DNA from: Begonia masoniana
Lineage: Eukaryota > Streptophyta > Magnoliopsida > Cucurbitales > Begoniaceae
NCBI GenBank assembly: GCA_022432975.1
Contig: CM039512.1
Coordinates: 1,169,519 to 1,233,518 of the forward strand
Length of the DNA: 64,000 nt
Direction: 5' to 3'
Shown one piece after another: positions 28,529-39,325 of the stretch. Below the pieces are notes generated by a model, which was not told where the DNA came from, ran no database searches, and was given only the letters and a program-made list of their open reading frames with translations. How positions within the stretch are numbered: the first letter of the stretch is position 1; every line of letters begins with the position of its first letter. Made by a program: the position numbers and the translations under genes.

Positions 28529-29487
28529 ATGGGGAGAGAGGATCAAGTGAAAAAAGGGCCATGGGGAGAAGAGGAAGACAAGCAACTGATGGGGTTTGTG
28601 GGTTTGTTTGGAGATCGAAGATGGGATTTTATAGCCGAAGTTTCAGGTTTGAAGGTGGCGGGAGAAGATGATAGGTATTAGGCTTGATTTTGGACAGAAG
28701 ATAATCTCCCTGTTCTCGACCATGCTTCTTTATGTAAACCTTCTTTTAATGGCAGGTCTTAAGAGATCTGGAAAGAGTTGCAGGCTCCGCTGGGTTAACT
28801 ATCTTCATCCAGGTCTCAAAAGAGGAAAGATGACTCCTCAGGAAGAACGCCTCGTTCTTGAACTCCATGCCAAATGGGGAAACAGGTTCTAAAACAAAAT
28901 TTCATAGAAATTTAGATTCTGCAAATCTGTACGTTTTGTCACTGTCATCTGATCTTTAGTAATAGAAATAATGGGATTATAACTGATGTAGATGGTCTAG
29001 AATTGCCAGAAGACTACCTGGGCGAACAGACAATGAGATAAAGAACTACTGGAGAACTCACGTGAGGAAAACAGCTCAAGAGAAGAAAAGGGCTGTCGTC
29101 TTGTCTCCATCGTCATCTTCCTCCGACTCCGATTCATCACCTTCAAACAATCATGCCCAGAATCTTCAGTCATTTCCGAAAACTGGAGAAGAAAGCAATT
29201 GCAACGCTGGATCTCTTCAATTCTCAGCTCTGAAGGAAAAAAAGAGCCAAGAAAAGGACGAAGAATTGGCGGATGACATCAATGGGTACTCCATGGATGA
29301 TATTTGGAAGGACATAGAAGAGTCAGAAAACTACAGTTTTGTTTGTCCTCCGACAAAACCTTCTCTTTCATGGCTGGATTACTATCAGGGTCCGATGTGG
29401 AAGATGGAGGAGGAAGAGAGTAATATGATTTCCCCCATAACTGGCCCAGTTCTTTCTTCTTACCAGCACTGGAGATCGCTTCTCTGA
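28529..29487 (+). CDS. R2R3-MYB transcription factor, MYB48/MYB59 subgroup
   Basis: Three exons join in frame: 28529-28646, 28756-28885 and 28992-29487. R2 is [18 protein letters not shown] through [17 protein letters not shown]3 is [20 protein letters not shown] through [16 protein letters not shown]. The spacing of tryptophans is normal, and R3 is nearly identical to MYB59. The C-terminus is serine-rich, then acidic, with the subgroup motif [11 protein letters not shown]. Total 247 residues. The first intron (28647-28755) has a second donor at about 28674 (GATAG before GTATTA). It also contains ATGs in frame with exon 2 at 28668 and 28749, which would give a protein with only part of R2 plus R3. 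Alternative splicing of this intron is known for MYB48/59 relatives in Arabidopsis and rice. The product is nuclear and DNA-binding. Confidence 0.93.
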
Positions 29488-29793
29488 GCAAATTTTCATC
29501 GGAATTTCACTGCATTGAATAATTTTCTTAACTTGTAATATATTGACATTCCTCTTGTTTGTATGTGTCTTTGAAATGAACGTCTTGAAATCTATTAACT
29601 GGGTTTGTTTGGAGATTGACTGTAAACTTGTCTCAGATTATAGATATATCATGTCTAATTTCTAAATGAACAGATTATCTATATCTCGATGAACTTATCT
29701 GGGCCCTTACCAGCCCATGAAAGGCCCATTAAGCATTTCCGTCGTCTAATCCGTTGCCGACGGCTGGCGACTGTTCGGTGAGCTGAAGAACGA

Positions 29794-31517
29794 ATGTCTG
29801 GGTTATCCAACTTCTATCTCTTTGCTTACAACGCCGTTCAAGCATGTGGCTGGTTAATTCTCTTCCCGGCATGTTTCAATTTTCTCCTCTCTAATTAACA
29901 TTTTGCTGCTGTTCCTCTGTTCATGGCAGGGCCGTGTCTCTTTTAGAATTTTGGGCAGTTTTGCGCTCTCCAAATCCGTTGACGGAGCTTATTCTTCCGC
30001 CGGGGATCTTATCTGTCTGTCATCTTTCCTATCAGCTTTCTTATGGTGTAAATTGAACTACGACAGAGTTAAAAGCTGATTATTTTTCATTCTTCTTGAA
30101 GGTCTTTTGCAATCCGCTGCTTTTTTGGAAGTAATTCATGGGGCGATTGGTGAGTTTTCTTTTATTTTCGTGAGTAGTAAATCAATCGCTAGATTTGACT
30201 GAGTTGTGAGATTTTATTGATTTGAGGTTTGGTGCCGAGTGGAGTGTTGCTTCCTCTTATGCAATGGGGTGGAAGGACTCATTTTTTGCTGGCAATTGTT
30301 CGTCGAATTACTGAGGTTTTCTTTTCCCTCTTCGATTAAAGAACAGGCTTTCGATTACAATGATGTTTTCTAATCATAGTTGCTAAAAATAACTCTGTTC
30401 AATGTGCTAGGTCCAGCAATTTCCTTCGGTTTTTATCACTTTTCTTGCTTGGAGCTTAAGTGAGGTAAATTGGTCTATCATATTTCCTTGCGACAATCAC
30501 AAAATACATAGTTTGCGATTCGCCGCATAGCTTGAACGAGAGACAAACAGACAGATACCCAAAAAAAATGAAACTAGTACATCGAGATCTACGTGAAAAA
30601 AATCTTCGGGAAAAAAAAAAAAACTACGAGAAGAGGATAAATACACGATCAGAAGTATAACCGAGAGGTTTGCGACTGTATCTTACATGTATTTACAGAG
30701 AAAACTAACACCCTAAAAGATGGTAATGTGGATCATCGGCCTGATTCAAAAAATTCTTGTCACCCAACTCTAAGAATTCGATACTAGAATGGTACTTGTT
30801 TTATTCTGTATGAATCTATGATTTCTTCCCAGTTTTCTTACAAATTTTACTTTCTGGATTCAGATAATTAGATATTCCCATCATGCTTTGAATTGCCTTG
30901 GAAACTGCCCATCTTGGATTACCTACTTAAGGTTCTTCTTTTCCAGTGGAACTTCACATTAAATATATTTGGACAACCTTATTCTGTACGAAAACTAATG
31001 CTTTAATTTATCACTATCATGCACTTCCATTAGGTATACTGCCTTCATTATCCTGTATCCGATTGGTGTAGCACCTGGTGAAAGTGAGTAATAGAATTCT
31101 CCATTTCATGAACCTGAATCAGTGTAATGAAGTTATACTGTATCTTTACATCTCAACTGCCTTGCAGTATGGCTCATCTACAAAGCTTTACCATTTGTGA
31201 AGGAGAAGAACCTCTATGCAGATTTCTTCGCCCACTTCTCCCTAACCTACTATGATTTTCTCTGGGTACCTGCTACATTTGTGTATTTTAACTCTCAAGC
31301 CTAGTTTCCAGATTGCTGGGGGAAGACTCTAAGAGTTTAAGCCTTTAGATTTCAACTGATTAACATAAGCTGCTAATGGAGTTTGGTTATTTCTTACCAG
31401 GTTTTACTTGTTCTCTACCCGTTTCTTTGGTTGAAACTTTACATGCATCTATTCAAGCAGCGGAGATCCAAACTGGGGAAGCTGCGGAGAATCAGATCAA
31501 AGAAAGAAGAAGATTAA
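29794..31517 (+). CDS. Very-long-chain 3-hydroxyacyl-CoA dehydratase (PTPLA/HACD family), one frameshift
   Basis: Third step of ER fatty-acid elongation, removing water from 3-hydroxyacyl-CoA. Nine exons: 29794-29852, 29930-30014, 30102-30149, 30227-30315, 30411-30464, 30864-30931, 31034-31083, 31168-31265 and 31401-31517. They give about 222 residues, closest to the PTPLA-type Arabidopsis protein At5g59770 rather than PAS2. It is multi-spanning, with family motifs FLEVIHGAIGLVPSGVLLP, MQWGGRTHFLLAIVR and YPIGVAPGE (which should carry the catalytic Tyr and Glu). The end is lysine-rich (RSKKEED), fitting ER retention. Exon 1 leaves two bases of a codon, while exon 2 is in frame only from 29930; one missing G in the run at 29929-29931 would restore WGRVSFRIL. 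All later junctions fit. Confidence 0.88.
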
Positions 31518-32640
31518 GTGGACTTACCGGGAATGGAGTCATTACCCTTTCCTGCAATTCAAACATAGTCTTCTCTGGTTTTAGATCTTTGTAATGTTCT
31601 TCTGTGGCTTCGTTCTCCTCCTCTGTATTGCTGTGTATGAGAGGAAAACGACAACGTTTGTTGGGACTTGTTTGATTTCAAAGCTTTAACCTTTTTCGGC
31701 CAATCGCATGTGCCACACCGCACGGCGGGCGTGCAAAGTGCGGCGGGAGTCTGAGACCGGAATAACGCCGCCTACACGTGTTCTCAAATGATTGGACCCA
31801 ACGGTCATGTGAAACCGCTGTACTCGCTTCAAAAGGATAATCTCCTAGGCATGTTCTCTTAAAAAGTGTCGCCAAAAGGCTAAGGATATAGACACGTGGC
31901 AGCATAGTATTTTCTTTGATTTAATATAAGGAAATTAATAATAATATTTAAAAAAATTATTATATTGTTCGCTGCTTTTCATGGTTTTGTCAACAGGTTT
32001 AGTCGTTACCCGTTTAAGAACCGGGTTTTCCGTGAAATTACAAATACACCCCTTTAGACCAAGTATCATCCACAAATCATACACTATCAACTATGTATGT
32101 TTCAAAATTTACACTTCGAATTGAAATTGACTCGACAAATCTTGTGGGCATGACACGGTCGATTGAGATTGGTCGTTAATAATCGCTATAGCATAAATGT
32201 ATCTCCGAAACGTCGGGTCAAGAAAACTAGCTAGGCTAATTATTTATTTTTTTTGTCGAATATAAGCTATGTTTATTTTAATAAAGAGGTGTGAACACTG
32301 AAAATATTAAACCACGGAAGTTTTAGAAGGTGCATGCATGCAACTCCATGCTCAAAAGTGGGATTAAGTAATAATAGGATAATTATATTTTAATTAATTT
32401 TTATATAGGAGCTTGAAAATATTATTTTTTTAAGGATAATGTTTTTTTAAATAACGTGGAGGATTGTCGGGAGGGAAGAAAACAATAAGCATTCATCCAT
32501 ATTCATTGTCCCTTGTCACACAGTAACTTTAACCTTTAATTAATGGATGTTTTTACTATAGAAATTCCTCAATAGTTAATTATTCATTTTGTATAAAAAT
32601 TTAGAATAATAGATGGGTACAGTTACCCATGAGCCGAAGC
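31518..32640. other. Intergenic, no gene seen
   Basis: The 3' region of HACD, then AT-rich sequence. A minus-strand ORF at 31678-31905 has no recognisable content. Confidence 0.5.
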
Positions 32641-32660
32641 TGTGGAGTTCACCGTTTTCC

Positions 32661-32745
32661 CAGTACAATATTGTCTGTTTTGGACCAGAGCCCGTACAAA
32701 TTTATTCTTAAAGTTAACTCAAAACGTTTTGTAATAGGTATTAAT
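32661..32745 (+). mobile_element. Fragment of TRIM-like LTR family B
   Basis: Shares ACAATATTGTCTGTTTTGG and the following segment up to CAAAACGTTTTGTA with the LTRs at 46765, 57995, 58287 and 59842. Only the first part of the LTR is present. Confidence 0.55.
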
Positions 32746-32756
32746 GATAACATTTT

Positions 32757-32950
32757 ACACTAGAGCACGTTCCCCACGTGGCCAGGTGGCACTGTTCTTC
32801 ACGACCTTCTCCCCCTAGAAAGGAAATTTTTATCTTCCCCAACACTCGAACCCAAAACCTCCAGGCTATAATCCATGGGCTACAAGTGCTGATACCATTT
32901 GAGAGGAACGGTGCCACCTGGCCACGTAAGAGACGTGCTCTAGTGTGAGT
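32757..32950. repeat. Inverted repeat with ~43-bp arms
   Basis: Left arm 32757-32799 (ACTAGAGCACGT then GGCCAGGTGGCAC) is the reverse complement of about 32905-32950. The 105-bp spacer ends with GCTGATACCATTT, a reversed primer-binding site. This suggests a decayed miniature LTR element rather than a DNA transposon, because no flanking target duplication was seen. Confidence 0.5.
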
Positions 32951-33913
32951 GCCACGTGATTGAGGTTAAAATTGAAGGGTGACGTGCTCTAGAGTGAGTG
33001 TCCTGGGGGCCGTTACAAAAAATGCGCTCTTTTAAGTGATTTGAGATTGTATATCCTCACTATTATATGTTGGATTATCCCAATTAACAAAATCTTTGAT
33101 CGTAATTGGCACATGGTGGATTGTCACAAAAGTAAACATTAAATATTTGTAAAGTCTTCTTTGTGCTTGATTTACGACTTATGTTACATTATTGACGTCT
33201 TGTGATAATTTTATGTGGGTAATAAACACCATGATATTTTTTTGGTGTTGGTTTTGGCTGCAAATGTTGTCATATATAATGTATGTGGATGCATATTTAG
33301 AGCATTGGAGAAGTATTGACTCGTACGTTAAGTTAATTTGGTCAACTGTTTATATGGTTGAATTCAGTTTTCTTGGGCAGTGCACTATGCAATCTAGTAG
33401 TAATACACGAACTTATGATGGTCCAGATCCTCACGTTACATATCCAATTATAAAAATACAAACTATATGTTTTTATGCATATTATATAACATGTCTCTCC
33501 ATCAATCCAGTTCATAAGACTGTAAAAGCATTTATTGATAGACAAAAAGCGAAGGAATATGTATTGAAATTGCAGCGAGGGAGGAGGAAGGCAAACTGGA
33601 TCTGGATGAAATGATTATGGAAAGTCGACAAAATAGACGTTTTTAATGAGTTTTATAAATGGAAAATCTTGACCAAAAATGGAGAGAGAGAGAGAGAGAG
33701 AGAGATTTTAGGTTTGAAGGAAGAGACAGAAGCGCTGAAAGAAGGGGAAGGGGTTTGCACGAAATTGAATTATGGAATCCCTTGTTTCTTCATTTTTCTA
33801 TATTTTGATTTTTTATTGTTCTTGATTGTCGTATTTGCTCCCTACTCTTCTTTATAAGTAGGCGTCATCCACCTCTCTGCCACTCCCCCCCCAGTTCTCG
33901 AGTTTCTCTTCCA
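32951..33913. other. Upstream region of the DUF1635 gene, no certain gene
   Basis: AT-rich. A 140-codon open frame at 33192-33614 begins with TTG, is rich in aromatic residues and matches nothing I know. A (GA)11-type run lies at about 33681-33704, close upstream of the DUF1635 gene. Confidence 0.4.
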
Positions 33914-34802
33914 ATGGAGGATCTTGTTTCTTTCTGGAGTTATCACGGAGGTGGGTTTTTCTCAGTTATGCTCGTTTTTCTTAAACTTGCTGAAACTCTA
34001 TGACTGTTAAACTGGCTGGGTCATTTTATGCTGTAGTTTTTGTTTGTTTAAAATGGGTTGGATTTGACAGATAATTGAGGAGCTGGAGAGGAAGCTACTG
34101 TACACAACCTTGGAACTAGAATCATTAAGAATGGAGGCGAACGAGGAAATCAAGAAAAACAAAGAGAATGCGAAGAATCTTCTTCATCTTCTTCATTTGG
34201 CCAACCGAGAAAGAGACGAAGCCAGACAAGATGTTCAAAGGCTGATGAACAAGCTCCTGCATAATCCCTCCTCCGGATCTGATTTACCCTTGAAAGCTAA
34301 TTCAAGCACAACAGATTCCAACAGTTTCTTCGATTCGCCTGCAGATTCCTTCTTCAATGGAGTTTCTTATCCGGTCTTCTCCAACTCATCAATGGCGGAT
34401 TCGAGTAACTTGGGCTTTGTACAAACCGATCCATCTTCTGTTGTCATCGACAGTTTTGCGAAGGGAAAGGCACTCCCTCCGAAAGGAAAACTCTTGCAGG
34501 CGGTGACCTCGGCCGGTCCATTACTTCAGACGTTGCTCCTCGCCGGCCCACTTCCCCGGTGGCGGATTCCGCCGCCAAATCAGCTGTTCAAAATACCGCC
34601 GGTTTTCATCAATCAAACGGCGGATTCAGAGCCGCTGAATTCATCGTCCCCATATCTTGATATTTCTAGAGGGTCTTCTCAAAAGTGTTCTGCTTCCATT
34701 TTGAATTTCAGCAACGTCTCTTCTTCCTCTTCCTCTTCTGGTTCTTGTTTCGAAAAGGTCAACTCTCAAATTCTGTCTGGAAAAAGACAGAGATTACATT
34801 GA
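33914..34802 (+). CDS. DUF1635 family protein, one frameshift
   Basis: Plant-specific family of unknown function. Exon 1 (33914-33950) encodes MEDLVSFWSYH; exon 2 (34071-34802) encodes the rest, about 255 residues in all. The N-terminal half is a charged coiled coil (EELERKLLYTTLELESLRME through NKLLHNPS). The C-terminal half carries the family's conserved block, GKALPPKGKLLQAVTSAGPL then LQTLLLAGPLPRWRIPPP. The frame of exon 2 is fixed by the coiled coil, but exon 1 ends one base too long: CACGGAG would have to be CACGAG to give SYHEIIEELERK as in relatives. One extra G around 33946-33947 is therefore likely. No membrane segment. Function unknown. Confidence 0.85.
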
Positions 34803-36100
34803 AATCATTCACTCAAGCTTTGGTCAGTCTCTGTTTTGTAAAGTTTAGATTTTTTTGTTGATGGTGTAAATGGGCATAAGATTGTATTTCACGTTTTTAA
34901 CTTTTAATTACATATAATTAACTTTTTTATTTGAACAAAGAATAAGTTGAAAATATAAGATGAATCGTAAAATTAAAAAATTAATTATTTATAATTTGTT
35001 ATATTAATTACATCAATTATTATTTGTCAGTTAAATTTTATCTGTAAAATAAAAAATTAAACGTAATATTATTTTTAATAATTTATCACAAAAAATTAAT
35101 CTTTTAGTGCTAGAAAGATGTACAAGACGAAGACATGTATCCTATTTTCAAAAATAAATGAGATAATTAATATAATATTTTTATTTGATAACAAATTAAA
35201 GTTTATTATTTTATTGATCTAAAAAGAGAAAAATAAAAACTTTAAATTACTGACTAAGTAATAAAACAAACATTAAACTACATTTATTAATAAAATAAAT
35301 ATTAAATCATCTAATACTAACAAGTCAACTCTCACGCTTATAAACTCAGGCACAGTTGACTGCATTTTAGTTGCAAGCGGCCGCACATATACCAGCGTGA
35401 AGCTGAAGTCGCACGTTCTCTCTGTGCATTTTGAAGTCATTTCAAGTGTGGGTAAACACAATTTAACTGCGAGCGATTGCGTATGTGTGTTTTATACTAA
35501 TTTCAAGTGTGGACGACTGCATTTTCACTCCGAGAGACCGTAAATGGTTGAATTGTTAATAAATAATAGTTTAAAATTTGATTTGTTTGGTTAACTATAA
35601 TCCTTTTAGTTTGAATTTGTCAATGACTGTAGGTTTTTTTTTTTCTTTTTTTTTAATTATCAAAAAGTTTATTATTTGTAATTTATTATTATTACAAATA
35701 GAGTGAGAAAGGAAATATTAAAAGAAGCGTGACTTGAGGGGTGGAGTGAAGAGAGGAAGTGGAAGAGGAAAGGCACCACGCCAGGGAAAACCGAAGCACT
35801 CTCGCTGATCTCTGACTCTTTCATAAAGACTCTTTCTTTTCTTCTTTTCTCTCCCTTTCCTGTTCTTCATCCCAATCTCTGATCCGCATTCGTTGGACCC
35901 CATCACCAGCTCATTCCCCCCGGAGATTCAACTCCGGCTGTCATCCGTACTGTTTGCGTTGCCGGGTATCTCACCGTCATTCTCGGTTTTCGCTTTTTTT
36001 TCATCAAAAGTGGTGGCTGCTTTATTCAGATGCCTTTTGAAATTGGTGAAAGAAAGGGAGAGACGGGTTTTTTGTAGGAGGTGGGTGGGACTGCTCGTGG
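34803..36100. other. Intergenic, extremely AT-rich
   Basis: 34850-35700 is dominated by A/T and contains no gene. From about 35880 it becomes the pyrimidine-rich leader of the UTR2-like gene. Confidence 0.5.
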
Positions 36101-36121
36101 ATGGGCAATGGCGGAACCTAG
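36101..36121 (+). promoter_or_regulatory. Seven-codon upstream ORF overlapping the UTR2-like start
   Basis: ATG GGC AAT GGC GGA ACC TAG starts seven bases before the main ATG (36108) and ends inside the coding region in another frame. It could lower translation of the transporter. The frame relation is seen directly; the effect is inferred. Confidence 0.5.
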
Positions 36122-38856
36122 TCCACCAGAGAATAAGCTATGGAAAGGGATTTTTGCTGTTTCTGGAATCATGACTACTCTAGTCACCTACGGCGTTTTA
36201 CAGGTATGTTTTTTCCAGCTCGGTAAGTTCTTCTTCCTCGATCTCTGCTTCGCATTTCTTATTTTGACCTTTGCACTTCTTTTCCTGGAAAATCACACTA
36301 GTTTTGCTACCTATGTTTCGATATTTTTTTAGACTTTTGTCCAGTTTTTTTACAATCAACACCAATATTATAATTCATTTCATATGGTTCACATTATGTT
36401 TCGTTCATTCTATAGATCAGTTCGCTTCTGTCTATAATAGGAAAATGCAGAGTTTTGATTGCTTTCTTTTGTGCAGGAAAAAATCATGAGAGTCCCATAC
36501 GGTTTGGACAAAGAATATTTCAAGTATTCACTTTTTCTTGTTTTTTGTAATCGCATCACAACATCTGCTGTCTCAGCTGGTGCTTTACTGGTAAGTGCTT
36601 GTTATTGGATAACTTCATTGTTAATAAAAATCACGCTGATTCACTCTTCAGACTAGTTTTCAGCTGCTAGATGACTTGTTTGGTCTGTTCTGGTTGAATT
36701 TTTCCAATCTTTGTGCTTAAGCTTCGATGTACTTTAACTAGGCTAGCAAAAAAACTTTAGACCCTGTAGCCCCGGTTTACAAGTACGGCCTCATTTCAGT
36801 GTCAAACATATTGACCACAACATGTCAATATGAGGTAAGGCTTTCATACTTTTGCATTTGCGTGACTTTTATGCAGTTAAGAATCTCAATTTCGGTTCAG
36901 TCGATTGATAAGTTTGCTGCGGGGTAATGCTTTTCTGCAGGCCCTCAAGTATGTGAGCTTTCCTGTTCAAACTCTAGCTAAGTGTGCTAAAATGATTCCT
37001 GTAATGGTGAGAACAAGTTGATTTGGTACTTCCATTAATTCCTTCCATGTAAATTACTGCTTCTGCCTTCTTGGTATCTGTTTGTTTAGTTCTTTTTCAG
37101 AAAGTAAACTTTTAGTTATACCTACTTGTAATAATAAAAGTCTATGATGTTTGTTGTACAGATATGGGGAACTATCATTATGCAAAAGATATACAAGGGC
37201 CATGACTATTTTTTAGCGTTTCTCGTGACTTTGGGCTGTTCGATATTTATTATGTATCCGGTAAGTGTGCTGATTATTAGCATTCTGATTGTCACTAAGG
37301 TTCACTTTAAGAAATGAAATGAAAATTTCTGAAGAAGGCAACACATTAACAATTATGTTTTGGGTTGAAGTTCAGTACCTTGAACTCGCGAAGAACAAAA
37401 AACTGCATTATTTGCTTGTCCTAATGCATGATGAGTATTCTTTAATTATTTAACGTTGACAGATAGATTGTAATAGCACATTAGCACTATGATATAATTC
37501 TCACTATCCTGAAAAGAGTAATACTGAGTTTACCCTTTAATTCTACGCTCTATTCTTATCTCTGGATGTGTTGCTCATCAATCGGTGCAATTCTTGTCAT
37601 TATGTCAATTGATGAGTGACACGTAGTTGACACGTCAAAATGTAGGATTAGAGGGTAAACGTAGCATTAGTCTTTTGAAAATTGATAGCGTTTGAGCGGA
37701 ATATCTGTTAACTTTTCCTTTTTTTTTCGTGTAGGCAGGGTCCGACATTAGTCCTTACAGTAGTGGAAGAGAAAACACCGTATGGGGCGTCTCTTTAATG
37801 ATTGGTTATCTTGGGTATGGTTTGTTTTGGGATCTATGAAAGGAAACTAAAACAAGAATTAGGGGCTGTAACATATATTCTTTTCGCATCGTTGGTAAAA
37901 CTAATCATCCTCTGCCCGTTTAATAGGTTTGACGGCTTCACTAGCACGTTCCAAGACAAACTATTTAAAGGTTATGATATGGAAATACATAATCAAATAT
38001 TCTACACAACGCTGTGTTCATGCGTTCTTAGCTTGACAGGTCAGTTCACTTTTGTTCATCATTTTCCCAATTTTCTGAAGCATTTTGTTGTATTTTAAGA
38101 CCACTTTTTTCAAGGAATCATCAGTTGAGATATTTGCTGTTTTCACCATAATTTTGAGTTACTGGCAAACTTGCTTTGCTCTCAATCATTTGGGGGGTGT
38201 TATTAGAGTCATTAATTGCCTGCCAACAATTGGAATTAGGTCTTATATTGCAAGGACATCTTCTTCCTGCCATAGACTTTGTTTATCGACATAACGATTG
38301 TTTTTTGACGTTGCGTTGCTTTCTACTGTAAGTGCTTTTGCCTTTCCTCCTCTCTTCTCTTTCCAATTTCTACTCGACATTTCTATACGCGTATTTTTCT
38401 GTTGATTTTCCTGGTGCAGGTAGCTACCATCAGTCAGTTTTTCATTTCCTACACGATTCGGACATTTGGCGCTCTCACATTCGCCACTATAATGACCACA
38501 CGACAGGTTTGTTCCGAACTGTTCAAAGTTTGAATTTTGTTTCGATCCAGTTTTATCACGACTAAGCTTTGATCTATTATCTATTTAGTTGGCGAGCATA
38601 ATGTTGTCGTGCTTCTGGTTTTCTCATCCCCTTAGCTGGGTGCAATGGATTGGAGCAGTAAGCCTCTACCTCATCCATTCAATAAATATCTTCAGTTTAA
38701 ATTGCACCTTGATGCAATATGTCTCTGTGCATTTATCAGGTCATTGTTTTTGGTTCTCTCTATGCTAAAAGCTTCATAAGAAAGCAGACTCAGAAGCCAG
38801 CAGCCGTAGAAACTGCACAGAATGGGTCCTCAAGTCCCGTGAAGGAGAACCCATGA
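36108..38856 (+). CDS. UTR2: UDP-galactose transporter 2-like nucleotide-sugar transporter, one frameshift
   Basis: SLC35B-type Golgi/ER nucleotide-sugar antiporter. Eleven exons: 36108-36203, 36477-36590, 36742-36834, 36941-37006, 37162-37260, 37735-37814, 37927-38039, 38240-38327, 38420-38506, 38589-38657 and 38740-38856. They give about 340 residues of a polytopic membrane protein that ends QKPAAVETAQNGSSSPVKEN plus P. Conserved segments include GVLQEKIMRVPYG, FDGFTSTFQDKLFKGYD and FFISYTIRTFGALTFATIMT. Exon 8 has six T at 38301-38306 where seven are needed: with seven it reads NDCFFDVALLST and leads in frame into exon 9; with six it ends early. This is a homopolymer-type error. Substrate is inferred from the family; related transporters can carry other nucleotide sugars. 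Confidence 0.92.
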
Positions 38857-39325
38857 TTTCGGTCAGCTTATCGTGGATAGTTGCGCTAATTTTATGCCGG
38901 GAAGCTTTACCGAACTCAGAGAACAAAGCCTACCGGAGACATCGACTTAACATTTCCAGCAGTTTTATCTTCACAAATACAGAGCTGTAGAAGATTTTGT
39001 AGCCCCAAATTTTCGCAGTAGGGGTAGAGACAGAGCCAAAAGGACTTTTTTTTTCGCCTCTTCTACGTTCTGTTCTGTTATGTGAACTGCTGGGTTTTTT
39101 TTTGGCTAGAAGCAGAGTGGAAGAACAGCTCGTTGGAAATCTTTTTTTTTTTTTTAAATTAAGTGAAAATGTTTTGATTGCTGAGAAGAAACTTTACATG
39201 GAGAAGTCTGGAGAGCCAGAGTTCATAGGCTAAACTAGTAGTAGAAACGAAGAGCTCTTTCGATCCCGCATGAGTTCTGGAATTTCATCCACTTCCGCTG
39301 CACGAATCTTTCGTGACGCTGAATG

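Noticed and set aside
33192..33614. 140-codon ORF with aromatic-rich product
   Set aside because: Starts with TTG, AT-rich, no known domain, promoter or splice context; kept only as a note in the intergenic entry.
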